This document shows positions 1-6,626 of a stretch of DNA of 17,661 bases, one piece after another. The position numbers and the translations under genes were made by a program. The notes below the pieces were generated by a model. That model had not been told where the DNA came from. It saw only the letters and a list, made by a program, of their open reading frames with translations, and ran no database searches. The DNA is from Spirochaetaceae bacterium (GTDB lineage: Bacteria; Spirochaetota; Spirochaetia; SZUA-6; Bin103), in the NCBI GenBank assembly GCA_028818385.1, contig JAPPNY010000052.1, forward strand, positions 5,898-23,558. The letters are read 5' to 3'. Positions within the stretch are counted from its first letter, which is position 1; each line of letters begins with the position of its first letter.

Positions 1-116
1 GGCCGGGGGGGCCCGGGGGCCACCGGCTCCGGGGCCGGGGTGGGGGGGTTGGGCCCGCGCTTTGAGGGGGGGGGGGGCGGCTTGGCGCCCCCCCCCGCGT
101 CAAGGCGTTTCGATCG
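1..116. other. Low-complexity G/C-homopolymer contig end
   Basis: The stretch is dominated by runs of G and C, including an uninterrupted G run of about twelve after position 65 and a C run of about ten after 87. No plausible gene, promoter or RNA is visible. The runs are more likely degraded assembly or read-end sequence than biology, so apparent reading frames across it should be ignored. Confidence 0.7.
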
Positions 117-132
117 GTCGGGTCGACCCGAC
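117..132. terminator. Perfect 16-bp palindrome just after the binding-protein stop codon
   Basis: A perfect inverted repeat, GTCGGG-TCGA-CCCGAC, lies two bases beyond the stop codon of the solute-binding protein gene on the minus strand. It can form a 6-bp G/C stem with a 4-base loop. There is no U-run after it in the minus-strand transcript, so it is a weak terminator or mRNA 3'-end stabiliser candidate only. Confidence 0.25.
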
Positions 133-134
133 GG

Positions 135-1730
135 TCAACTGCCGGAGAAGCGGTCGTAGGCGGTCTGGTAGATCGCCATCGCCTGCGGCAGGCCCAGGCG
201 GTCGAGCTGCTTCAGGTAGTCGTCCCACTCGGCGTCGGCGGTGCCTTCCACGATCCAGCGGGCGATCGTGGACTTCACGTAGTCGCCGATCTCCGTCTCC
301 TGGATCGACAGTTCCTCCTGCTCGTCGTCGGTGAAGGTGATGTAGGCGTAGTGCCGGTCCTGGGGCCACAGGTAGGGAGCGAACACGTTGTTGACGTAGT
401 CGTCGCGCGCGCCCTGCTCGCCGGTCCAGCGCACGTTGTCCGACGCCCGCTTGGAGATGTAGGACGGGAAGTGGTTGTGCGGCCCGTGCATGTACCACTC
501 GGTGCCGCGCCCCACCACCGTGCGGGAGCCGTCGGCGTTCTGCTCGATCATCGGACCGCCGTAGGAAGCCTGAATGCTGAAGTCATCGTCCGCCCATGCG
601 TCGATGAAGCGCACCATCACCTCCGGCAGCTCGAACTTGGAGAAGATCGTCATCGCGTTCTTCTGCAGGCGCACCGGCTGCGAGCGGAAGCGCCGCGTCC
701 CGTCGGGGCCTGCCACCGGCGGCAGCGGGTCGTACCACTCCTCCACCGGAGACACGATGAAGTAGGAGCCCCACATGCCCGTGATCGGCGGCACCGAGCG
801 CGACTTCGCCAGGTAGTCGTCCCACGCGTCGGTGAACACCTCTTCCGGAATCAGGTCCTCGTCGAACAGGCGGTGCATGTAGTTGACCACGTCCTTGAGC
901 TTGGGATCGGCGGCGCCGAACTCCACCACCCCGTCGTTCACGGACAGGTAGCGCTGCGCGCCGGTGCCCTGGCCCTTCATCCACAGGCCGAAGGCGTTGT
1001 AGATCTCGAACTCGCCGCCCACCCACGAGTGGAAGCGGAAGTACCAGGGGATGCCGTCCTTGGGCAGCGTGCCCGAGTCGATGCCGGTGCGGAACGCCTT
1101 CAGCGTCTCGTACAGCTCCTCCGTGGTCTGCGGCATCTCCAACCCCATCGTGTTCAGCCAGTCGACGTTGATCGCCTGGATGTCGCGGATGCCGAAGTCG
1201 TTGAGGATCTCGCGGTAGTACGGGAGGCTGTAGAACTTGCCGTCCGGCATGGTGATGGCGTTGCGGATCACCGGCCGTTCCTCGAAGCCCTTCTGCCAGT
1301 TGGGCGCGTACTGCTCGATCAGGTCGTTCAGCGGCCACACGTCGCCGGCCTGGGCGGCGTCCCACAGCAGCCGGTCCTGCACGCCGGCGACGAAGATCAC
1401 GTCGGGGAACTCCCGGCTGGCGAACAGCAGGTTGGTCTTCTCCCGGACCTGTGCCGCGGGCACCTCCTCGAAGACGATGTCGACGTTGGTGCGCTCCTGC
1501 ATCTCGACCAGCAGGGTCTGCTCGTCGAACGCCGAGGTCACGTGGCCGGGCCGCTGGATCAGCGCGTTCACGGTCACGGTCTGGTCGACGATAGGGTAGC
1601 CGCCCTCGTTGAAGCCGACGGCCTCAAGCCGCCCTTCCGCGGAAGCGGTCTCTTCGCTGCCTTCGGCCCACGCGGCCCCGGCAACGATCACGATGGCTGC
1701 CGCCACGGCAGCCCAGCGTTTGTTCAACAT
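135..1730 (-). CDS. Extracellular solute-binding protein of an LplA/YtcQ-type carbohydrate ABC transporter
   Basis: This 531-residue periplasmic protein would capture a sugar or oligosaccharide and deliver it to the two permeases encoded just upstream. A Sec signal peptide is visible: positive MLNKRW, a hydrophobic stretch of about 15 residues, then AAWA before EGSEE, a type I cleavage site. There is no lipobox cysteine, although many relatives are lipoproteins. The length matches the 500-550 residues usual for the LipO/LplA group. The ATG at 1730 is chosen over an in-frame start at 1796 because AAGGAG lies about seven bases before it and the signal peptide begins there. It is the last gene of the operon, 80 bp after the permease, with a hairpin in the gap. 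The substrate cannot be read from the sequence; a plant- or host-glycan oligosaccharide is only suggested by the glycosidase-like operon partner. Confidence 0.88.
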   Translation of the reverse strand: MLNKRWAAVAAAIVIVAGAAWAEGSEETASAEGRLEAVGFNEGGYPIVDQTVTVNALIQRPGHVTSAFDEQTLLVEMQERTNVDIVFEEVPAAQVREKTNLLFASREFPDVIFVAGVQDRLLWDAAQAGDVWPLNDLIEQYAPNWQKGFEERPVIRNAITMPDGKFYSLPYYREILNDFGIRDIQAINVDWLNTMGLEMPQTTEELYETLKAFRTGIDSGTLPKDGIPWYFRFHSWVGGEFEIYNAFGLWMKGQGTGAQRYLSVNDGVVEFGAADPKLKDVVNYMHRLFDEDLIPEEVFTDAWDDYLAKSRSVPPITGMWGSYFIVSPVEEWYDPLPPVAGPDGTRRFRSQPVRLQKNAMTIFSKFELPEVMVRFIDAWADDDFSIQASYGGPMIEQNADGSRTVVGRGTEWYMHGPHNHFPSYISKRASDNVRWTGEQGARDDYVNNVFAPYLWPQDRHYAYITFTDDEQEELSIQETEIGDYVKSTIARWIVEGTADAEWDDYLKQLDRLGLPQAMAIYQTAYDRFSGS

Positions 1731-1759
1731 GAACAACTCCTTGGGAAATGGTTTCTCTT

Positions 1760-1777
1760 CGCCGGCGCATGCCGGCG
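1760..1777 (-). promoter_or_regulatory. Intercistronic hairpin before the binding-protein gene
   Basis: CGCCGGC and GCCGGCG pair perfectly as a 7-bp G/C stem around the 4-base loop GCAT. It lies in the 80-bp gap between permease and binding protein, about 30 bases before the binding-protein start. No U-run follows on the minus strand, so a full terminator is unlikely. Hairpins in this position are known in other sugar transporter operons to stabilise or partly terminate mRNA, giving more binding protein than permease. That role here is inference. Confidence 0.4.
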
Positions 1778-1810
1778 TGCACTGTGTTTTCCTCACGTTC
1801 CCGTCCCCGG

Positions 1811-2716
1811 TCAGCCCTTGATCGCTCCGATCATCACGCCGCGCACGTAGTGCTTCTGCACGAAGGGATAGAGCAACAGGACCGGCACGCTGGCGACGAT
1901 GATCATCCCGTACTTGATCGACTCGGCCAGCATCATCGCCGCCATCGCGTTCTCGTCGTCGATCTCCAGCTCTTCGGTGAACGTGTTCTGGATCAATATA
2001 TCACGCAGGATCAACTGCAACGGGAAGCGCTCGCGCTCGCGCAGGTAGATCAGTCCGTGGAAGAACCCGTTCCAGTGGCCGACCGCGTAGAACACCATCA
2101 GTACGGCGACGATCGCCCCGGACAGCGGCAGCACCACGGAGCGGAAGAAGCGCAGGTCGCTGCAGCCGTCGATCACGGCGGCGTCCAGCAGCTCCTGCGG
2201 AATGGTGTTCATGAAGAAGGTGCGGGCGATGATGATGTTGAACACCGAGACCGTCAGGTGCAGGGCGCTGCCTCCGGCCGGCAGGATCATGATCCAGAAC
2301 GAGTTGTAGAGACCGAGGTTGCGGATCAGCAGGAAGGTCGGGATCAGGCCGCCGGAGAAGAACATGGTGAAGGTGAGGTAGATCATGAACGCGTTGCGGC
2401 CCCACAGGTCGCGGCGCGACAGGGCGTAGGCGGCGGTCAGCGTCAGGCTCAGGTTGAGGGCGGTCCCGACGGTCGCGTAGACCAGGCTGTTGCGGTAGCC
2501 GCGCAGCAGGGCGTCGTGCTGGACGATGCGCGCGTAACCGTCCAGGGTGATGCCGCGCGGGAACAGCCACACCTCGCCCCGGTTGACCATGAACGGGTCG
2601 CTGATGGAGGCGACGACGACGAAGAACAGCGGGTAGGCGACCGCCAGCAGCACCAGCGACAGCAGGCCGTAGACGGCGCCGTTGAGGATGCGGTCCTGGC
2701 GTCCCAGCGCGATCAT
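1811..2716 (-). CDS. Carbohydrate ABC transporter permease, YtcP/LplC type
   Basis: This 301-residue inner-membrane protein is one half of the sugar channel. It starts with a transmembrane segment (about residues 14-37) and has several more hydrophobic segments. The cytoplasmic EAA loop, which docks the ATPase, is seen as ELLDAAVIDG at residues 175-184 followed by FFRSVVLPLSG. The sequence is typical of the MalG-like partner of LplB (CUT1 family). It begins 16 bp after the LplB-like gene, with a modest purine-rich GGGGCGGAAGCGG before the ATG. No ATP-binding subunit lies in the window. In relatives of this transporter class a shared MsmX-type ATPase encoded elsewhere often serves, so the absence is not alarming. 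Confidence 0.92.
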   Translation of the reverse strand: MIALGRQDRILNGAVYGLLSLVLLAVAYPLFFVVVASISDPFMVNRGEVWLFPRGITLDGYARIVQHDALLRGYRNSLVYATVGTALNLSLTLTAAYALSRRDLWGRNAFMIYLTFTMFFSGGLIPTFLLIRNLGLYNSFWIMILPAGGSALHLTVSVFNIIIARTFFMNTIPQELLDAAVIDGCSDLRFFRSVVLPLSGAIVAVLMVFYAVGHWNGFFHGLIYLRERERFPLQLILRDILIQNTFTEELEIDDENAMAAMMLAESIKYGMIIVASVPVLLLYPFVQKHYVRGVMIGAIKG

Positions 2717-2732
2717 CCGCTTCCGCCCCGGC

Positions 2733-3674
2733 CTACCAGAGCCCTGACTGGCCCAGGAGCTTGGCGACCCGGTTGACGGAGATCAGCAGCACGAAGTTGA
2801 TTACCGTTCTGAACAGGTCCACCGCGGCGGAGAAGCTGTAGCGCGCGTCGAGCAGCCCCACCTTGTAGACGTAGGTGGGGATGATCTCGGACACCTCCAG
2901 GTTCAGCGCGTTCTGCATCAGGAACGCCTTCTCGAAACCGACGCTCATGATCTGGCCGACGTTGAGGATGAGCAGGATGACGATGGTCGGCAGGATGCCG
3001 GGGATGTCGATGTGCCACACCCGCTGCCAGAGGCTCGCGCCGTCCACGACCGCCGCCTCGTGCTGCTCCGGGTCGATGCTTGAGAGCGCCGCCAGGTAGA
3101 TGATGGTGCCCCAGCCGGCGTTCTGCCACACGCCGGAGAAGACGTACAACGTGCGGAACCACTCGCGACGGCCCAGGAAGAACACCCGCTCCCCGCCGAG
3201 CGTGTCGAGCAGGTGGTTGGCCAGCCCGAAGTTCTTGGACAGAAAGACGCCCAGCATGCCGACGATCACCACCGTGGAGATGAAGTGGGGGGCGTAGGTG
3301 ACCATCTGCACGGTGCGCTTGAAGCGGCGCCCGGTGACCATGTTCATCATCAGCGCCAGGATGATCGGGATCGGGAATCCGACCAGCAGCTCGTAGCCCG
3401 AGAGCAGGGCCGTGTTCCTGATCAGCCGCCAGAAGCTCGGCGACTCGAAGAAGCGGATGAAGTGGCGCAGGCCGATCCACTCGCTGCCCAGCACGCCGAG
3501 GTGGGGCTTGAAGTTCTTGAACGCGATCGTGACCCCGTACATCGGCACGTACTGGAACAGAAGCACCAGCAGCACGGTGGGGATCAGCAGCAGGTAGAGC
3601 TGCCAGGATCGCGCCGCGCGCGCGACGGGCGACAGGCGGCGCGCGCGCGTGGGAATCGCCGGGGCCGTACTCAC
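2733..3674 (-). CDS. Carbohydrate ABC transporter permease, LplB/YteP type
   Basis: This 313-residue membrane protein is the MalF-like half of the sugar channel. A positively charged N-terminus precedes the first transmembrane segment (about residues 25-46, ending in QYVPMYG, a typical LplB signature). The EAA docking loop is EAAVVDG at residues 206-212, followed by WHIDIPGILPT. It starts with GTG, and its first base overlaps the end of the upstream glycosidase-like gene in a GTGA stop-start overlap. Translational coupling of the two genes is therefore likely, and one mRNA must carry both. Function and family are clear; the sugar is not. Confidence 0.92.
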   Translation of the reverse strand: MSTAPAIPTRARRLSPVARAARSWQLYLLLIPTVLLVLLFQYVPMYGVTIAFKNFKPHLGVLGSEWIGLRHFIRFFESPSFWRLIRNTALLSGYELLVGFPIPIILALMMNMVTGRRFKRTVQMVTYAPHFISTVVIVGMLGVFLSKNFGLANHLLDTLGGERVFFLGRREWFRTLYVFSGVWQNAGWGTIIYLAALSSIDPEQHEAAVVDGASLWQRVWHIDIPGILPTIVILLILNVGQIMSVGFEKAFLMQNALNLEVSEIIPTYVYKVGLLDARYSFSAAVDLFRTVINFVLLISVNRVAKLLGQSGLW

Positions 3675-4888
3675 GTGGCGATCAGTCTACGAAACGCGCG
3701 CTCTCGATTGAACAGGATGCGGTTGGAGTCGTGGAAGTTGCGCGCGCCGCGGTAGGCGGTGCGCACGACGTAGATCAGGTCGTCGCCGTCGAACCGCCAG
3801 TCCACGTACTGGAAACCGGTCAGGCGCAGGGAGTCCTCCGGCCGCAGGCCGCTCTCGTCGACCATGAGCCGCTTCACCGTCCGCCACCGCACCAGGTCGT
3901 CGGAGGCGCACAGCCACACCTCGTTGCGCTGCCGCGGGTGCTTGTTCAGCCCCTCGCCCGGCGGCTGCGTCGCCTGCCAGGTGGCGATCAGCCACTCGGG
4001 GTCGGTCACCGCGTTGGCCAGGGTCAGGTAGGTGCCGGTCACCGGGTCACGGCGCAGCGTGAACTTTGCCTTGGCGCCGGGGAAGGCGACGAAGCCGCCC
4101 GGTCCGGCCGGTTCAGCGGGGTCGGGATTGGCGCCCGGATCGAAGCTGATCCGCTCGCCCTCTCCGTCGATCCGCACCATCGCCGCCGTGTCCTGCGCCA
4201 GCGGGCGCGCCTCGAAGGTCAGCACGTCCCAGAGCTGCCCGTCGGGCGCGGCCACCACGTTGCCCTCGCGCCAGCCCGGCTGGGTGACCGGCCCCCAGGC
4301 AGCCGGCGTCCATGATGGCGTGAACGGCAGCTTGTTGCTCATCCGCCAGTTGGCGGCGTCCAGCAGGTCGGCGTCGACCGGCGCGGAGATGACGCAGGCC
4401 TGGAAGCCGGTGCCCCACACGCAGGGGTCGCAGTCCTCGAACGCCTTGTAGATGCGGCCCTCGTGCTCCAGGACGGCAACCGGGGCGCAGTGGTAATTGG
4501 GCGCTACCTTGAACGGCCCGCCGGGGAACAGCAGCCCGCTGTCCGCGTCCTTGGGATGGGTCCAGCGGAAGCCGCCGTCGTCGCTGCGGCGGATGACGAT
4601 GGAGCCGTACTGCTGGGAGGTGCCCAGCAGGTAGACCGAGCCGCCGTGCACGAACAGGCTGCTCCAGTAGGCGTTCATCACGTGGGTGATGTTGCTCCAG
4701 GTGGCGCCGTCGTCCTCGGACCGGTGGACGCTGGTCAGGCTCTCCTCGTCCTCGTGGTTGCGCGGGCAGCCGGGGCCGAAGTGGTCGTGGGTGGAAAGCA
4801 GGGCGCCGTCGGGCAACCGGACGATGCTGGGGCTTCCCAGGAAGGTGACGCTTCTCTCCGGCTGGTACTTGATCTGGACGGGTTTCAT
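3671..4888 (-). CDS. Sialidase/glycosidase-like beta-propeller protein leading the transporter operon
   Basis: The 405-residue product resembles proteins annotated as exo-alpha-sialidase or BNR-repeat glycosidase. The N-terminal strand reads SPSIVRLPDGALLST, and Asp-box-like turns appear as SEDDGATW and SDDGGFRW, which mark beta-propeller blades. The FRIP/YRIP arginine motif of true GH33 sialidases is not evident, because the residues before P-S are G-S. I therefore do not claim sialidase activity. No signal peptide is visible from the chosen start, so a cytoplasmic protein acting on imported sugar is possible. The ATG at 4888 (MKPVQIKY) is preferred to an in-frame start at 4978 because a TATAGT box sits nine bases upstream, and the extra 30 residues are low-quality. 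The gene ends in a GTGA overlap with the permease gene, tying it to the transporter. Confidence 0.7.
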   Translation of the reverse strand: MKPVQIKYQPERSVTFLGSPSIVRLPDGALLSTHDHFGPGCPRNHEDEESLTSVHRSEDDGATWSNITHVMNAYWSSLFVHGGSVYLLGTSQQYGSIVIRRSDDGGFRWTHPKDADSGLLFPGGPFKVAPNYHCAPVAVLEHEGRIYKAFEDCDPCVWGTGFQACVISAPVDADLLDAANWRMSNKLPFTPSWTPAAWGPVTQPGWREGNVVAAPDGQLWDVLTFEARPLAQDTAAMVRIDGEGERISFDPGANPDPAEPAGPGGFVAFPGAKAKFTLRRDPVTGTYLTLANAVTDPEWLIATWQATQPPGEGLNKHPRQRNEVWLCASDDLVRWRTVKRLMVDESGLRPEDSLRLTGFQYVDWRFDGDDLIYVVRTAYRGARNFHDSNRILFNRERAFRRLIAT

Positions 4889-4897
4889 GCCGGCGGC

Positions 4898-4903
4898 ACT
4901 ATA
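4898..4903 (-). promoter_or_regulatory. Candidate -10 box (TATAGT) for a leaderless transporter operon
   Basis: TATAGT on the minus strand ends nine bases before the ATG at 4888, where no Shine-Dalgarno is seen. No good -35 element is visible. Transcription starting about seven bases after the box would begin almost at the ATG. Confidence 0.35.
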
Positions 4904-4942
4904 GCGCGTCGCACCGCCGGGCGGGCACCGCGGATCTTGCGC

Positions 4943-4948
4943 TACGAT
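4943..4948 (+). promoter_or_regulatory. Candidate -10 box (TACGAT) for the DinB-family gene
   Basis: TACGAT overlaps the upstream ATG (4947) of the DinB-type gene and ends ten bases before an in-frame GTG at 4959. If the box is real, the protein starts at GTG 4959 on a leaderless mRNA, not at the ATG. The -35 region is not recognisable. Confidence 0.3.
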
Positions 4949-5435
4949 GGGCGCCGCCGTGAGTGAGACGGCACGCATCGCACGGCTTCTGGAGCAGACC
5001 TTCGAGGGGCCGGCCTACTACGGGCCGTCGGTGCTTGGTGCCGTGGCGGGCGTCGACGCCGCGACCGCGGCACGCAGGCCGGCGTCGGGAGCGCACAGCA
5101 TCTGGGAGATCGTCTCCCACCTGACCGCGGAGCTGGACTATGCGCGGAGCGTCATCGGCGGGTCGCCGGAGGCGTGGACCGCGGGGGAAACCACGTGGCC
5201 GGCGGTCAGCGACACCTCCGCCGCGGCATGGCGAACGGCGCTGGCGGAGCTGCGGCGAGCCAATCGGGCGCTGGTGCGCCGCATCCAGGGGTTGGACGAC
5301 GACGTGCTGGGGCGTCAGCCGCCGGTGGTCAGCGGCCCGTTCTACGTCACCCTGCATGGCACGATCCAGCACGGCGTCTACCATGCCGGCCAGATCGCCC
5401 TGTTGAAGAGGGAGAGCCGGCCGCCATGCCGCTGA
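4947..5435 (+). CDS. DinB-family (DUF664-like) four-helix metal-binding protein
   Basis: The 162-residue product has the DinB/YfiT-like helical-bundle pattern. A first histidine lies in the helix SIWEIVSHLT (H58). The C-terminal IQHGVYHAGQIALLK supplies H142 and H146, the usual H-x3-H-x-GQI that completes a divalent metal site. Members include thiol-dependent transferases and hydrolases, many of unknown substrate; the substrate here is unknown. It is divergent from the transporter operon across 58 bp. The start is uncertain: ATG 4947 has no ribosome site, while GTG 4959 would fit a leaderless transcript and gives MSETARIARLLEQTF, a typical family beginning. It converges on the DUF433 gene, 34 bp apart. 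Confidence 0.85.
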   Translation: MGAAVSETARIARLLEQTFEGPAYYGPSVLGAVAGVDAATAARRPASGAHSIWEIVSHLTAELDYARSVIGGSPEAWTAGETTWPAVSDTSAAAWRTALAELRRANRALVRRIQGLDDDVLGRQPPVVSGPFYVTLHGTIQHGVYHAGQIALLKRESRPPCR

Positions 5436-5469
5436 CTCGGCTGCCCTGGCTCCGGCGCAGGCAGCGCTG

Positions 5470-5763
5470 CTACTGGCGGACTCTGAGCCGTCCTGGTTCA
5501 GCCGTGACGATCGCTCCATCCCCGGGGACGAGGAGAGGTTCTACCCGCTCGCGACCGACGACGCGGCGGGCGTACGCCAAGCAGGCGAGGATGTCTTCAG
5601 GCTCCAGCCACGGATAGCCCTGCCGTATGGTCCGGTGATCATCGCCGGCCGCCAGCATTCCCAATACGTGCTCGACGGCCAGAAGGCGGCCTCGAACAAT
5701 CGGTTTGCCGCCGAAGATCCGCGGGTCGGCAGAGATTCGCTCAAGGAGCTTCGTTTCATCCAC
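5470..5763 (-). CDS. DUF433 (VapB-like antitoxin family) protein
   Basis: This protein of about 97 residues carries the DUF433 signature: LLERISADPRIFGGKPIVRG, then LLAVEHVLGMLAAG and PWLEPEDILACLAYARRVV. The fold is helix-turn-helix-like, and such genes usually lie next to a PIN-like DUF5615 toxin gene. No such partner is visible here: the next gene downstream is the converging DinB gene, so this is a solitary copy. About 20 residues after the domain (LVPGDGAIVTAEPGRLRVRQ) are not part of the usual family and may be read-through of a decayed junction. The GTG at 5763 (MDETKLLERI) is preferred over TTG 5778, because a TTGACA...GACATT promoter abuts 5778 and would start transcription between the two. 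Confidence 0.75.
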   Translation of the reverse strand: MDETKLLERISADPRIFGGKPIVRGRLLAVEHVLGMLAAGDDHRTIRQGYPWLEPEDILACLAYARRVVGRERVEPLLVPGDGAIVTAEPGRLRVRQ

Positions 5764-5778
5764 TATTCGCTCAGCCAA

Positions 5779-5807
5779 AATGTCCGGGGCCTATGTCCCC
5801 GTGTCAA
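5779..5807 (-). promoter_or_regulatory. Promoter with operator-like palindrome for the DUF433 gene
   Basis: On the minus strand a perfect -35 TTGACA (5807-5802) is followed, after 17 bases, by GACATT (5784-5779). The spacer is filled by an imperfect palindrome, CGGGG-acatagg-CCCCG (5801-5785). A palindrome between the promoter boxes is where an autoregulating antitoxin would bind; that function is inferred. Confidence 0.4.
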
Positions 5808-5836
5808 CGTCGAGAAAGGTGCAGGGGGCGCAGGGA

Positions 5837-5877
5837 CACCGGTGAACGGATTCAGCGCATGGTTGCGGCCACCGGTG
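5837..5877. repeat. Paired CACCGGTG palindromes between divergent promoters
   Basis: The self-complementary octamer CACCGGTG occurs at 5837-5844 and again at 5870-5877, 33 bp apart, about three helical turns. Both copies lie between the -35 boxes of the two divergent promoters, where a dimeric repressor could bind on one face of the DNA. No protein is assigned to the sites. Confidence 0.35.
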
Positions 5878-5880
5878 CGT

Positions 5881-5909
5881 TTGACGGGCAGCGGGCGGAT
5901 GGGTAGGAT
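5881..5909 (+). promoter_or_regulatory. Candidate promoter for hicAB
   Basis: TTGACG at 5881-5886 and TAGGAT at 5904-5909 are separated by exactly 17 bases, a good sigma-70-like arrangement reading toward hicA. It would give a leader of roughly 130 bases. The 5910-6030 leader is clearly richer in A and T than the surroundings (CATATATACG, TCTTTTTCAC), and apart from the hicA ribosome site I see no other feature in it. Confidence 0.4.
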
Positions 5910-6045
5910 ATAGGCTCATATATACGTCACAGATAGTTGGACTCATGTGCATGGCGTCTCCCGCGGCAGCCGCTGATAACCTTCATATGTCTTTTTCACA
6001 GAAATAATTGCAAGCAAATGAAATCAGCGTGTCGAAGGACGGGCC

Positions 6046-6243
6046 ATGGCCATCAGCAGCGACAGGATCATCAGGATCCTGAAGGAGAACGGGTTCACGT
6101 TGTGTCGCGTGAAAGGATCTCATCACCACTACAAGAAAGACGGCCTACTTGGGCTCGTCACCGTCCCGCACCCGAAGAGGGACATTCCGCCGGGAACCGT
6201 CCGGAGCATCGAACGCCAGAGCGGTATTCGGATCCGACCGTAG
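6046..6243 (+). CDS. hicA: HicA-type mRNA interferase toxin
   Basis: This 65-residue protein has the full HicA layout: an N-terminal helix (DRIIRILKENGF), then LCRVKGSHHHYKKDG with the catalytic histidine H26 in G-S-H, then VTVPHPKRDIPPGTVRSIERQSGI. HicA has a double-stranded-RNA-binding-like fold and cleaves mRNA when free of HicB. AAGGA lies about six bases before the ATG, so the start is secure. hicB follows after 16 bp, giving the usual toxin-first order. All signature residues are present, so the toxin is probably functional. Confidence 0.93.
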   Translation: MAISSDRIIRILKENGFTLCRVKGSHHHYKKDGLLGLVTVPHPKRDIPPGTVRSIERQSGIRIRP

Positions 6244-6259
6244 CGATCGAGCTGGCTGT

Positions 6260-6592
6260 ATGAAGAAGCCACTCGTGAACTCGTACAAGCTCTCGTATTC
6301 CGCGATCCTGCGAAAGACCCGCGATAGCGACTGGGGCGTGGAGTTTCCGGACGTTCCGGGTTGCATATCGGCCGGGAAGACCAGAGAGGAAGCCTTGGCG
6401 GCCGCCCAGGAAGCACTACAGGGACATCTCGATCTGTTGGACGAGCTCGGCGAGCCGGTCCCGCAACCACACCCGCTCGAAGAATCGGCTCTCATCCGGT
6501 ATGAGGAGCATGAGAGCCTGCACACCGACGTGATCGAGATCAGGCCTCCCGCTCGGATTTCCGAACAGACACGTCGGGCCCGACCCGCATAG
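6260..6592 (+). CDS. hicB: HicB-type antitoxin
   Basis: The 110-residue antitoxin has the HicB partial RNase-H-like fold: YSAILRKTRDSDWGVEFPDVPGC, then ISAGKTREEALAAAQEALQGHLDLL. It would bind and block HicA, and repress the operon. The C-terminal part (HTDVIEIRPPARISEQTRRARPA) is short, with no clear ribbon-helix-helix or helix-turn-helix. DNA binding may therefore be weak or need HicA. The ATG at 6260 is chosen over an in-frame start at 6149, which would overlap hicA by almost 100 bases and add unrelated arginine-rich sequence. The ribosome site is weak, so coupling to hicA translation is likely. Confidence 0.92.
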   Translation: MKKPLVNSYKLSYSAILRKTRDSDWGVEFPDVPGCISAGKTREEALAAAQEALQGHLDLLDELGEPVPQPHPLEESALIRYEEHESLHTDVIEIRPPARISEQTRRARPA

Positions 6593-6626
6593 CCGCCCGG
6601 GATCACCGCTTGTCGCGGCGCTTCCG

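Noticed and set aside
1..116. G/C homopolymer runs that could be a repeat or a quadruplex region
   Set aside because: They occur only at the very edge of the window and have the look of degraded read ends; no structure repeats.
351..1850. Long plus-strand open frame of about 500 codons opposite the binding-protein gene
   Set aside because: Histidine-, valine- and arginine-rich mirror of a clear solute-binding protein; high GC keeps shadow frames open.
3671..4888. Assignment as a true sialidase
   Set aside because: Asp-box-like turns are present but the FRIP-type arginine motif is not evident and there is no secretion signal; kept as sialidase/glycosidase-like.
5436..5913. Plus-strand frames across the DUF433 gene that look fairly protein-like (SEPSWFSRDD, PGDEERFYPL)
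   Set aside because: They are antisense to a recognisable DUF433 domain and match no family I know; no ribosome site was seen.
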